Shown: piece by piece, positions 1 to 6,520 of the stretch | Layout: every line of letters begins with the position of its first letter | Position numbering within the stretch: position 1 is the stretch's first letter | Source: Rhodocyclaceae bacterium | Lineage (GTDB): Bacteria > Pseudomonadota > Gammaproteobacteria > Burkholderiales > Rhodocyclaceae | Reading direction: 5' to 3' | Assembly: GCA_013426785.1 (NCBI GenBank) | Contig: JACDZI010000031.1 | Span: 1 to 34,119 of the forward strand | DNA length: 34,119 bases | Notes under the pieces: generated by a model | What the model saw: only the letters and a program-made list of their open reading frames with translations | What the model was told of the DNA's origin: nothing | Database searches by the model: none | Translations under genes and position numbers: made by a program

Positions 1-42
1 TGACTTCAGGCATCATCACGCTTCACTTTTTGCACTTGGTCA

Positions 43-393
43 TTGAAACCGCCCACTCTTAAGGCCGGGCAGCAAGTTCCTTTGGAAGATCTCATTGCAC
101 TTGTTCAAGAGCCAGAGGGAGTTTCCGTTGTGGTCGAGGAACAGAGAGCTGCGGCTATTGGACTGGCCTCGACCTTCAGATGCGCTTGGATAACACTGAC
201 AGTCAATTCGGATTTGGCGGCTGTCGGTCTGACCGCTGCATTCTCGCAGGCCCTTGGAAACGCAGGAATCAGTTGCAACGTTGTGGCTGGAACGAACCAC
301 GACCATCTCTTCGTCCCAGTAGCTCAGGCCGCAGACGCAATCGGCGTGTTGCAGAAACTACAACAACTTAACCTTCGAGCGGACGCGCAGTGA
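43..393 (+). CDS. ACT-domain protein (COG3602-like), cassette-borne
   Basis: Encodes about 116 residues from a TTG codon; the frame opens just after a TGA at 1-3, so no earlier start is possible inside the window. The second half reads like the ACT_7/COG3602 family of small stand-alone ACT proteins: the run containing WITLTVNSDLAAVGLTAAFS, then GISCNVVAG and HDHLFVP. ACT domains usually bind amino acids, but for these stand-alone proteins the ligand is not established. The region before EGVSVVVEEQ seems short compared with family members as I remember them (about 130 residues), so a small internal deletion or wrong start is possible. An attC-like site begins three bases after the stop, so this is the first visible cassette of the array. 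Confidence 0.75.
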   Translation: MKPPTLKAGQQVPLEDLIALVQEPEGVSVVVEEQRAAAIGLASTFRCAWITLTVNSDLAAVGLTAAFSQALGNAGISCNVVAGTNHDHLFVPVAQAADAIGVLQKLQQLNLRADAQ

Positions 394-395
394 CG

Positions 396-464
396 CCTAA
401 CCTGCGATCAACCGGACCTTGCGCATAAAGCCGCGCAGCGCTGGTGACTTCTACCTTATGCAAA
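396..464 (+). other. attC-like recombination site 1
   Basis: GCCTAAC at 396-402 fits an inverse core site. It is followed by a stretch sharing ATAAAGCCGCGCAGCGC with the attC at 1982-2048. The right-hand core site is degenerate (CTTATGC near 458-464 instead of GTTRRRY). It separates the ACT-domain cassette from the next small cassette. Confidence 0.6.
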
Positions 465-486
465 GTCGTCAAACGATCTGCGTGCA

Positions 487-687
487 ATGGCGAACCAAAA
501 CTCGACGCTTGAGTGGTGGCAAACGCAGAGAGAAAAGTTTGAACTACTGATTTCCGAATTTGTCATTGCTGAAGCCAGCATGGGCAACCCCGATGCAGCG
601 CAACGTCGTTTGGTTTCCTACTCTCCTAGCGCGGCAGTGCCAATGAATTCCGCCCAACCCATCATTCCAGGGGACGCTGCGCGATGA
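487..687 (+). CDS. Small hypothetical cassette protein
   Basis: A 66-residue frame starting ATG, lying between two attC-like sites and reading in the same direction as all other cassette genes. Its last residues (PGDAAR) are translated from the attC hairpin, as is common for genes that fill a cassette. The sequence has a tryptophan pair (EWWQTQREKFELL) and a predicted helical N-terminal half. I recognise no family. It is accepted as a probable gene mainly from position; it could equally be a remnant of a longer cassette gene. Confidence 0.4.
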   Translation: MANQNSTLEWWQTQREKFELLISEFVIAEASMGNPDAAQRRLVSYSPSAAVPMNSAQPIIPGDAAR

Positions 688-721
688 AGCCGCGCAGCGC
701 CCCTGAACTCAGACGTTGAAG
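651..721 (+). other. attC-like recombination site 2
   Basis: Inverse core GCCCAAC at 651-657, an imperfect hairpin built from GGGGACGCTGCGCG and CGCGCAGCGCCCC, then the core GTTGAAG at 715-721. The bases right of the GTT belong to the decayed IS-like element; an intact-looking core GTTATAC reappears at 1056, on the far side of that element. Confidence 0.7.
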
Positions 722-758
722 CTGTAGAAAAACCCCAAATTAACCTGCCGCGAGGCGT

Positions 759-790
759 AAAAATGGCGCGATGCGGATCGCGCCGTTTTT
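759..790. terminator. Bidirectional intrinsic terminator-like hairpin
   Basis: AAAAATGGCGCGAT, loop GCGG, ATCGCGCCGTTTTT: a 14-bp stem with one G-T pair, flanked by A and T runs, so it could work in either direction. On the minus strand it lies after the position where the lost transposase gene would have ended. Confidence 0.75.
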
Positions 791-817
791 CATTTGATCG
801 CCGGAATATCCCACATC

Positions 818-841
818 GCCGTCCCGCCAGCGCCGACTTTT
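818..841 (-). repeat. Dispersed 24-bp repeat, copy 1
   Basis: Perfect match to the consensus AAAAGTCGGCGC plus TGGCGGGACGGC on the minus strand. It lies inside the decayed IS-like element, outside any gene. Confidence 0.9.
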
Positions 842-902
842 CGCTCAACGCATCGGTTGCACCCCGTTGCCGGGCCTTTGGCGTCAGAGTGGTAACTGCC
901 GT

Positions 903-962
903 TCATTCAAGATCGACGGCGAGAAATCGCGGGCTGGTGTCGATGGGTTTGTAGCGGGCCAT
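903..962 (-). pseudogene. IS1182-family transposase, N-terminal remnant
   Basis: ATG with a good ribosome site (GAGGAGACC) followed by 19 codons reading MARYKPIDTSPRFLAVDLE, then TGA. As I recall the family, IS1182 transposases open this way (MARYKPIDTSPR..L.VDL) and then continue with a stretch like RQLLPGTFEHAL. Here the similarity stops dead after DLE, so the rest of the gene has been deleted. It explains the terminal repeats of the surrounding element. Confidence 0.6.
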
Positions 963-1067
963 GCGGGTCTCCTCAATGCAATGCCCGTTCGACTCTTGTT
1001 ATTCCATTTGGTTCACAGCACAATGCCGCCATGAATTCACTTTTTCTACAACGCCGTTATACGTACC

Positions 1068-1988
1068 ATGCCACTTCACGCTAATACGCCGCTATTCGAA
1101 TCCCGTCAGATGAGCCTGTCGGCGGGACGTTCCGTCTGGCTCAAGCTCGATTCGCTACAACCGCCGGGCTCGTTCAAGATTCGCGGCGTCGGGTTCGCCT
1201 GCGAAACACACGCCGCGCGAGGTGCTAGGCGATTTGTTTCCTCATCCGGTGGAAACGCCGGCTTGGCGGTCGCCTACGCAGGCCGAAATCTTACTATCCC
1301 CGTCACTGTAGTGGTCCCGGAGACCACATCTGAGAGGGCGAAAGAACTCCTGCGGCTGGAAAACGCCGAAGTCATCGTTCACGGAGCATCGTGGCAGGAA
1401 GCAAACGAACTTGCGGTTTCACTGGTTGGCGAGCACGACGCGTTCATTCACCCGTTCGATGATCCTCTTCTTTGGCAGGGGCACGCCACTCTGGTTGACG
1501 AAGTCTTTCGTTCTGGGCTTGAACCCGACGCCATCATTCTCTCGGTCGGCGGTGGCGGCCTCTTGTCCGGCGTCGCGGAGGGCCTCCACCGGAACGGATG
1601 GGGACACATCCCGATTCTTGCTGTCGAAACAGATGGCGCCGCGTCATTTCACGAAGCAACCAAGGTCGGACGTCCGGTCGAACTGGAAAGAATCACAAGT
1701 ATCGCAACCTCGCTCGGCGCCAAGCGTGTTTGCGAAAGGGCTGTGCAATGGTCGAGAGAGCACCCAATCCGCAGCATCCTGGTGTCGGACCAAAGCGCGC
1801 TTTCCGCATGCGAGCGCTTTCTGGCTGATCACCGCGTACTTGTCGAGCCGGCCTGCGGCGCAAGTCTTGCGCCGGTCTACGAGAATGCATCAGAGCTTGG
1901 AAACTTCAGCACCGTTTTAGTCGTTGTGTGCGGCGGTGCCACTGCGATGATCGACCAAATCAGGCAATGGTCAAAGAGGTACGTATAA
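1068..1988 (+). CDS. PLP-dependent serine/threonine dehydratase-like enzyme in a gene cassette
   Basis: A 306-residue fold-type II PLP enzyme. Visible motifs are PPGSFKIRG with the Schiff-base lysine at K37, the substrate loop SSSGGNAGLAVAYAGR near 58-73, the phosphate-binding glycine loop SVGGGGLLSGV near 160-170, and EPACGASLAP near the C-terminus, typical of serine dehydratases. The family deaminates L-serine or L-threonine to pyruvate or 2-oxobutyrate; substrate preference cannot be read here. There is no C-terminal ACT regulatory domain, so it resembles the catabolic or short type. It occupies a complete cassette: the core GTTATAC lies 12 bases before the ATG, and the stop overlaps the inverse core GTATAAC of its own attC. 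Cystathionine-beta-synthase-like relatives are less likely. Confidence 0.85.
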   Translation: MPLHANTPLFESRQMSLSAGRSVWLKLDSLQPPGSFKIRGVGFACETHAARGARRFVSSSGGNAGLAVAYAGRNLTIPVTVVVPETTSERAKELLRLENAEVIVHGASWQEANELAVSLVGEHDAFIHPFDDPLLWQGHATLVDEVFRSGLEPDAIILSVGGGGLLSGVAEGLHRNGWGHIPILAVETDGAASFHEATKVGRPVELERITSIATSLGAKRVCERAVQWSREHPIRSILVSDQSALSACERFLADHRVLVEPACGASLAPVYENASELGNFSTVLVVVCGGATAMIDQIRQWSKRYV

Positions 1989-2048
1989 CCCTGCGCTCCA
2001 AGGGACGCTGCGCGATAAAGCCGCGCAGCGCCCCTGAGCTCGTTAGGC
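1982..2048 (+). other. attC recombination site 3
   Basis: Inverse core GTATAAC at 1982-1988, stem halves GGGACGCTGCGCG and CGCGCAGCGCCCC, and core GTTAGGC at 2042-2048. The inverse core is the exact complement of GTTATAC, the first core of this same cassette at 1056, as expected for an excisable cassette. The dehydratase stop codon lies within the site. Confidence 0.85.
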
Positions 2049-2055
2049 CGCACAA

Positions 2056-2556
2056 GTGACCGTCGGTGTTCTTTCCACCACTTTTGTCTTGGCCGTGCTG
2101 CTGCACAACGCCGAGGAAGCGATCTTTCTGCCAGCTTGGTCGCAGCATGCGGCGCGTTGGCATCGTCCCGTTGGTCGCTCGGAGTTCCGCTTTGCGGTCA
2201 CCGCGCTCTCGCTACTCTTGGTCGTTGTCGCGGCATTCGCCATCCATCAAGGGCCGAACTCGCTGTCCGCGTACCTCTTCTTCGGCTACGTCTTCGCTAT
2301 GACAGCCAATGCCATCGTTCCGCATCTGGCAGCGACGCTTGCGCTTCGCCGGTACATGCCCGGTACAGCTTCGGGCCTGCTGCTCAATCTGCCTATAGGC
2401 ATCTACCTTCTACACGAGGCCGTCGTTCAAAGGTGGGTCGCGCCCAGTTCACTCCTGTGGGTCGCTCCGGCCGTGGGCATCGCGCTCGCCGCCAGCATCC
2501 CTCTTTTCCTCGCCGTTGGCCGCTTGCTTTCCTCCACATCCAACCGCCCGGCGTAG
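2056..2556 (+). CDS. HXXEE-domain integral membrane protein
   Basis: 166 residues from a GTG that sits 7 bases after the attC core. The N-terminus contains HNAEEAIF (H17, E20, E21), the signature that names the HXXEE family (PF13787). Four or five hydrophobic segments follow, including near 46-63, 71-95, 103-120 and 130-155. The biochemical role of HXXEE proteins is not known. Such small membrane proteins are frequent in cassette arrays. The cassette runs from the GTTAGGC core at 2042 to the partly degraded attC ending near 2609. Confidence 0.8.
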   Translation: MTVGVLSTTFVLAVLLHNAEEAIFLPAWSQHAARWHRPVGRSEFRFAVTALSLLLVVVAAFAIHQGPNSLSAYLFFGYVFAMTANAIVPHLAATLALRRYMPGTASGLLLNLPIGIYLLHEAVVQRWVAPSSLLWVAPAVGIALAASIPLFLAVGRLLSSTSNRPA

Positions 2557-2589
2557 AGGCAAAGTGCGGCCCAAGCACTATGCCGGTGG

Positions 2590-2615
2590 AGGTCCGCTCA
2601 GCTCAAACGTTGAAG
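2590..2615 (+). other. Degraded attC-like site 4 (right half)
   Basis: Only the right arm is convincing: CCGCTCAGCTCAAACGTTG strongly resembles the usual end of an attC. The left arm expected between 2553 and 2590 is not recognisable, so this site may be inactive. The second IS-like element begins at its core GTT. Confidence 0.5.
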
Positions 2616-2796
2616 CTGTAGAAAAACCCATTTTTCACCCGGGAATGGTCGAAAAGTGGCGTGGGATTGTCCGCGTCATTTGGATTTCATTGACTGAGCT
2701 TCCCGCGCAGCGCGAACCGGTTCCCGCTCGGGACGCTTGAGATACAGAATGGTTCACCGCAGAATGCGGCTATGAACAAGCTTTTTCTACAGCTTT
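2609..2796. mobile_element. Short MITE-like element with the same ends as 715-1055
   Basis: 188 bp, no gene. The left end GTTGAAGCTGTAGAAAAAC is identical to the first element for 21 bases. The right end (TTTTTCTACAGCTT before GTTGGGC), read on the minus strand, continues through GTGAACCA in parallel with the transposase-upstream region of the first element. Perfect 14-bp inverted repeats (AAGCTGTAGAAAAA) bound it. If circularised, the joined ends would form a 14-bp stem with loop TGTTG. It again sits between two attC core GTT triplets, so it could be a transposon derivative targeting attC or a non-coding cassette. Confidence 0.6.
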
Positions 2797-2803
2797 GTTG
2801 GGC

Positions 2804-3361
2804 ATGAGATTCACACACTTCGGCATCCTCGCATTTGTACTTGCGGTCATCGCGGGTCCGCTGTACGCGGTTCCCGGATACTCGTCGGTACGAAACCTCA
2901 TCAGCGAGCTCTCTGCGCAGAATACTCAGGGCAACTGGCTGATGTCTTCTGCATTCATCGTTCTTGGCTTAGGCATTGCATACGACGGCGCGCGTGCTTT
3001 CTCGGTTCGGCAGCTTCCGTTCATAGCGTTTGGTGCCTTTATGTTGCTCGCCGGACTTTTCAGTCATAGGCCAATCGCAACTGAAGTACCCTACGTCCAG
3101 TGGGTACACTCGGCGCACTCAGCGCTTGCAACAGCAGCAGGAGTCTCAATTACAGTCGGCCTGTTCTGGCAAGCTGGCACGCTGCAAGCGTCGATGCCAC
3201 GTGTCATTGCTGGATTGCTGGCCTTTGTATGCATCGCGTTTCCACTCGCTATGCTGAAATTTCCTGAAGTCCAAGGTTTGGTACAGCGAGCGATGTACGT
3301 CCTAGTCTTTGTCTGGTTGTTCTACTCGTACCCGCTGCGCACTCATGCCCCTCGTATATAG
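2804..3361 (+). CDS. DUF998-family membrane protein
   Basis: 185 residues from ATG 2804, immediately after the attC core GTTGGGC at 2797-2803; in-frame TTG codons further left fall within the recombination core and are unlikely starts. The motif YSSVRNLISELSAQNTQGNWLM and about six hydrophobic segments match DUF998 (PF06197), a family of six-helix inner-membrane proteins of unknown function. The C-terminus ends with a short basic tail. It is a single-gene cassette followed by a long attC-like site. Confidence 0.8.
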   Translation: MRFTHFGILAFVLAVIAGPLYAVPGYSSVRNLISELSAQNTQGNWLMSSAFIVLGLGIAYDGARAFSVRQLPFIAFGAFMLLAGLFSHRPIATEVPYVQWVHSAHSALATAAGVSITVGLFWQAGTLQASMPRVIAGLLAFVCIAFPLAMLKFPEVQGLVQRAMYVLVFVWLFYSYPLRTHAPRI

Positions 3362-3385
3362 ACTGGTGTCGATCTGCTTGTAACG

Positions 3386-3487
3386 CGCCTCACAACTCTC
3401 AAATGAAAAAACCTTGGAGCCTTGCTATCTTGTTTACGTTGACCGCAAAATGCACCCACCGACAGGTTATTTTCAACATCGTTAGGC
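3386..3487 (+). other. Long attC-like site 5
   Basis: The core GTTAGGC at 3481-3487 is canonical. A plausible inverse core, GCCTCACAAC, lies near 3387-3396. The roughly 100-bp interior differs from the short attC sites nearby, so this cassette probably came from another source. The left boundary is approximate. Confidence 0.5.
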
Positions 3488-3495
3488 GTTACCCT

Positions 3496-4055
3496 ATGCG
3501 TATCCCGCTTCTATCCGCGATACTCCTGCTAACCATAGCGGGTTGCATGATCGTTCCCAGACCCACCGAACAAGAGTTGCAGGCACTGGACAATCCGCCT
3601 CCAGCCGTTCAAGCAAAGCTTCAGCATTTTTTCCCACGCGTAATTTCGTGGTACGCGCAGGTGGAGTCCGAGCTATTCCCCACAGGCCGCCCCCTTTCCC
3701 AACGTGAAACCGATTTTGCGATTCGCATGGGCGTGAAAGAGCCGAGCCGGGTACGAATCGTAATTTTGGAAGAATTCCCGCTGCCTGCTGATCCCGAATT
3801 GCGCACCGCAGCTGAACGTATGGGCATGGGGAGCAAGACGGAAGTGGCAGGACCAACGGTTACGTCATCATGCTCAAGCCTTGGGTAGCCAACGACAATT
3901 CCGTGATCTCACACGAACTCGTTCACATCGCCCAACAAGATCGCCTGGGTCGAGAAGTATTATTGCGGCGCTATTTGATCGAAATGGAAATGATGGACTA
4001 TGCCCGTTCCCCACTGGAACTCGATGCTTATGCAAAACAAAGCCGCTCCCTGTAG
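3496..4055 (+). pseudogene. Lipoprotein with HEXXH motif, frameshifted
   Basis: ATG 3496 opens a protein with a hydrophobic signal and a lipobox (TIAGC; the modified Cys would be residue 17). This frame stops at 3888. From about 3840 the meaningful sequence continues in another frame: GRTNGYVIMLKPWVANDN, then SHELVHIAQQDRLG, ending at 4055. HELVH is a zinc-metallopeptidase HEXXH motif. Small proteins with HELVHVAQ-type motifs followed by LRQYL and PLELEA-type endings are familiar to me as uncharacterised bacterial proteins. The join falls near 3825-3845, where one indel separates the two halves. It is either a real disabling mutation or a sequencing error; I cannot tell which. Confidence 0.65.
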
Positions 4056-4071
4056 AACGCCGCCCTTTTGA

Positions 4072-4599
4072 ATGCACCCGCTGTTGCAGTCCCTCTCTGG
4101 TGGCGACCGGCGCTCGGTCGGGGAGTCAAAGCGTGCGGTGCTGGCCGTTCTTGAATGTCCCGAGTTAATCGGCGTTCTGTTTCAGGGGGTTGAAACCTCC
4201 GATCCTGTGCTGCGCATGCGCTGCGCTGACGCCATCGAAAAAATCACGGCCAATCGCCCCGAGCTGCTGGTTCCCTTCAAGGAAACGTTACTAAACCGCC
4301 TCTCGAAGCTTGAACAACAGGAGGTTCGCTGGCATGTCGCTCCGCTGCTGGCTCGCTTGCCCCTGAGCAAAGCCGAAGAAACCGCCGTTGTAAACCTGCT
4401 GCTTGGTTACACCAACGACCGCAGCAGCATTGTAAAAACCATGTCCATGCAAGCCTTGGCTGATATTGCGCTTCGTAGTCATCGCCTGCTGCCCGAGATT
4501 AAGCAGCACATCGAAGAACTATCCGTTATCGGCACTCCCGCCATGAAGGCTCGTGGCAAGAAACTCCTCAAGTCTCTGGCAAAAGAAAGTCATGGCTAA
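4072..4599 (+). CDS. HEAT-repeat-like helical protein
   Basis: 175 residues, almost entirely helical, with repeated units of the type SDPVLRMRCADAIEKI, VRWHVAPLLARL and SSIVKTMSMQALADIA, which fit HEAT or armadillo-like repeats. Such scaffolds bind proteins; no partner or enzymatic motif is visible. It starts 17 bases after the frameshifted lipoprotein with no attC between them, so the two appear to share one cassette (3481 to about 4656). The stop overlaps the following attC. Similar small HEAT-like proteins occur in cassette arrays, from general knowledge. Confidence 0.7.
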   Translation: MHPLLQSLSGGDRRSVGESKRAVLAVLECPELIGVLFQGVETSDPVLRMRCADAIEKITANRPELLVPFKETLLNRLSKLEQQEVRWHVAPLLARLPLSKAEETAVVNLLLGYTNDRSSIVKTMSMQALADIALRSHRLLPEIKQHIEELSVIGTPAMKARGKKLLKSLAKESHG

Positions 4600-4663
4600 C
4601 CGCACATTCCCCCGGACGCTGCGCGATACCGTCGCGGTGCGCCGCTGATTTCAAACCATAGGC
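4594..4663 (+). other. attC-like recombination site 6, degenerate core
   Basis: Inverse core GGCTAAC at 4594-4600, then CCCCCGGACGCTGCGCG and a right arm ending TTTCAAACCATAGGC. The GTT of the right-hand core has become CAT, so recombination here is probably impaired. It is the last attC-like site before the conserved chromosome. Confidence 0.6.
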
Positions 4664-4678
4664 CACACAAAAGCGCCG

Positions 4679-5140
4679 ATGAATGCACTAGAACTGAAGA
4701 TCCCGCCACCCCTTTTCGCGCTTCTTGTCGGCGTGGGGATGTGGAGCCTTGCCCTCTATACACCCATAATGATGCTGCCCACCGTGGCTCGCATTGCCGT
4801 CGCGGCGGCGGCAGCCCTGGCCGGGGGAGCGTTCAGCCTGGCAGGATTGCTTGCGTTTCGCAGGGCGCAGACTACGGTCAACCCCACGAAGCCAATGTCG
4901 GCATCGTCACTGGTAACCACCGGGGTCTATCGCTTCACGCGCAACCCCATGTACGTCGGGCTTCTGTTTGTTCTTGTCGGCTGGGCCGTCTTCCTGGCCT
5001 CGCCGTTATCGTTGCTGGGGCCGGTCTTCTTCGTGGCCTTCATCGGGCGGTTCCAGATCAAACCAGAAGAGCGGGTGCTTGCAGGCAAGTTCGGCAGCGA
5101 GTTCGCCGCCTACCAAACCCGCGTCCGTCGTTGGCTATGA
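4679..5140 (+). CDS. Isoprenylcysteine/phospholipid methyltransferase-like membrane protein
   Basis: 153 residues with three or four membrane segments followed by the ICMT/PEMT-type signature TTGVYRFTRNPMYVG near 82-96 and the acidic-aromatic ending KPEERVLAGKFGSEFAAYQTRVRRWL. In this superfamily the Arg-Asn-Pro-x-Tyr region and the final Glu-Glu and Tyr bind S-adenosylmethionine, and an internal-membrane substrate is methylated; bacterial substrates are mostly unknown. It is the last cassette gene. No attC is visible after its stop: only 21 bases separate it from the 3' end of mnmE, so the array boundary lies here. Confidence 0.8.
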   Translation: MNALELKIPPPLFALLVGVGMWSLALYTPIMMLPTVARIAVAAAAALAGGAFSLAGLLAFRRAQTTVNPTKPMSASSLVTTGVYRFTRNPMYVGLLFVLVGWAVFLASPLSLLGPVFFVAFIGRFQIKPEERVLAGKFGSEFAAYQTRVRRWL

Positions 5141-5141
5141 G

Positions 5142-5163
5142 GCCCCGCGCCGCGCCGACTTTT
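5142..5163 (-). repeat. Degenerate copy of the dispersed repeat
   Basis: GCCCCGCGCCGCGCCGACTTTT resembles the minus-strand form of the 24-bp repeat in its right half only. It lies precisely between the last cassette gene and the stop of mnmE. Confidence 0.4.
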
Positions 5164-6520
5164 ATTTTCCGACGCAAAACCGCCCGAAGATTTCCCCGAG
5201 CAGGTCGTCGGCGGTGAACTCGCCGGTAATGGATGAAAGCGCCTGCTGGGCCAGCCGCAACTCCTCGGCGGCAAGTTCCAGCCGGCCGATCTGCCGTCCC
5301 GCCAGCGCCGACTTTTCGGCGGCAACTTTCAAGGCTTCCAGATGGCGCTCGCGGGCGAGCAGCACGTCTTCGCCATGCCCCACCCAGCCGGCCACCCGCA
5401 GCAGTTCATCATGCAGCAGCGCCATGCCGGCGCCGGTCTTGGCCGACAGGCGCAGGTGCACCTGCCCGGCGGCGGCAAAGCGGAGCGGTTCAAGCTCGGC
5501 CAGATCACACTTGTTCTCGACCACGATGCGCTCGATGCCGGCCGGCAGCTTCACGGCGACGGCGTGGTCGGCCGGGGTCACGCCGCTGCGCGCATCGACG
5601 ATCTGCAGCACGACATCGGCGCGCCCGATTTCCTGCCAGGTGCGGGCGATGCCGATTTTCTCGACGGCATCCGCGGTCTCGCGCAAACCGGCGGTGTCGA
5701 TGATGTGCAGCGGAATGCCTTCGACCTGGATGGTTTCGCGCACGGCGTCGCGCGTGGTGCCGGCGATCTCGGTGACGATGGCGCGCTCCGCCCCGGCCAG
5801 CCGGTTCAAGAGCGAACTCTTGCCGACGTTGGGCAGCCCGGCCAGCACCACCTGCAGACCGCTCCTCAGCACCGCACCCTGCCGGGCGCGCAACTGCAGG
5901 GCGGCGAGATCGGCATCGAGTTTTTCCAGCCGCGCCACGGCATCGATGTCGCGCAGCAGTTCCTCGGCCGGGATGTCCTCGTCGGGAAAGTCCAGCGTCG
6001 CCTCGATCAGCATGCGCAGTTCGACCAACTGGTCGACGATGGCTCGCACCGCGTGCGAAAACTCACCGGACAGGGAACGCAGCGCCGAGCGGGCAGCCTG
6101 CGCCGAGGCGGCGTCGATCAGGTCGGCAATACCTTCGGCCTGGGCGAGGTCGATCTTGTCGTTTTCGAACGCCCGTCGGGAAAATTCGCCCGGTTCGGCC
6201 AGGCGCGCGCCCAGCTCGACGCAACGCCCAAGCAGCAACTGCATCACCACCGGCCCGCCGTGGCCGTGCAGTTCCAGCACATCCTCGCCGGTGAAGGAAT
6301 GGGGCGCCGGAAAGTAGAGCAGCAGGCCGCGATCCAGCGGTGTGCCGTCCGCGGCCAAAAAGTCGGCGCTGGCGGCACGGCGGGGTTGCGGAGACTGGCC
6401 GGTCAGGGCTACGGCGAAGAGTGCCAGATTCCGGCCGGAAACCCTGACGATGCCAATGCCGCCCCGCCCCGGCGGGGTGGCGATGGCGGCGATGCAATCA
6501 GCGTGCCTTGAGTCCGGCAC
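5162..6520 (-). CDS. mnmE: tRNA modification GTPase MnmE
   Basis: 452 residues, standard length. With MnmG it installs the 5-carboxymethylaminomethyl group on U34 of certain tRNAs, using folate, GTP and potassium. N-terminal folate-binding domain begins with [14 protein letters not shown]. The inserted G domain has GLPNVGKSS at 228-236, DTAG at 275-278 and NKCD at 336-339. The C-terminal FCVGK holds the catalytic cysteine. The chosen start is GTG 6520, overlapping the end of yidC by 23 bases; this gives an N-terminus close to that of E. coli. Two copies of the dispersed repeat are embedded in frame, encoding RRAASADF (48-54 region) and KSALAGRQ (403-410), both in variable stretches. Last gene of the rpmH operon. 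Confidence 0.97.
   Translation of the reverse strand: MPDSRHADCIAAIATPPGRGGIGIVRVSGRNLALFAVALTGQSPQPRRAASADFLAADGTPLDRGLLLYFPAPHSFTGEDVLELHGHGGPVVMQLLLGRCVELGARLAEPGEFSRRAFENDKIDLAQAEGIADLIDAASAQAARSALRSLSGEFSHAVRAIVDQLVELRMLIEATLDFPDEDIPAEELLRDIDAVARLEKLDADLAALQLRARQGAVLRSGLQVVLAGLPNVGKSSLLNRLAGAERAIVTEIAGTTRDAVRETIQVEGIPLHIIDTAGLRETADAVEKIGIARTWQEIGRADVVLQIVDARSGVTPADHAVAVKLPAGIERIVVENKCDLAELEPLRFAAAGQVHLRLSAKTGAGMALLHDELLRVAGWVGHGEDVLLARERHLEALKVAAEKSALAGRQIGRLELAAEELRLAQQALSSITGEFTADDLLGEIFGRFCVGK
5293..5316 (-). repeat. Dispersed 24-bp repeat, copy 2 (inside mnmE)
   Basis: Perfect consensus on the coding strand of mnmE, read as EKSALAGRQ without disturbing the frame. Confidence 0.9.
6358..6381 (+). 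repeat. Dispersed 24-bp repeat, copy 3 (inside mnmE)
   Basis: One mismatch to consensus (GGCACGG for GGGACGG). Antisense to mnmE, where it encodes RRAASADFL in a variable part of the folate-binding domain. Confidence 0.85.

Larger units (their letters stand above)
715..1055 (-). mobile_element. Decayed IS1182-type element (MITE-like) at an attC core site
   Basis: The left end GTTGAAGCTGTAGAAAAAC and the right end TTTTTCTACAACGCC form imperfect terminal inverted repeats. Inside, on the minus strand, is a ribosome site (GAGGAGA) and the first 19 codons of an IS1182-type transposase, so the interior has been deleted. A strong hairpin at 759-790 would have ended the transposase transcript. The element is bounded by GTT on both sides (715 and 1056), exactly where an attC core is expected. 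It also carries a copy of the dispersed 24-bp repeat. The same end sequences recur at 2609-2796. Whether it moved as a transposon or as a cassette is not decided. Confidence 0.6.

Noticed and set aside
2795-2803. TTG starts for the DUF998 gene inside the attC core
   Set aside because: They lie in the recombination core itself; ATG 2804 gives the normal N-terminus.
4968-6511. Two long plus-strand frames opposite mnmE
   Set aside because: One is serine-rich and one histidine/glutamine-rich; both mirror the codon bias of mnmE, which is unmistakable on the minus strand.
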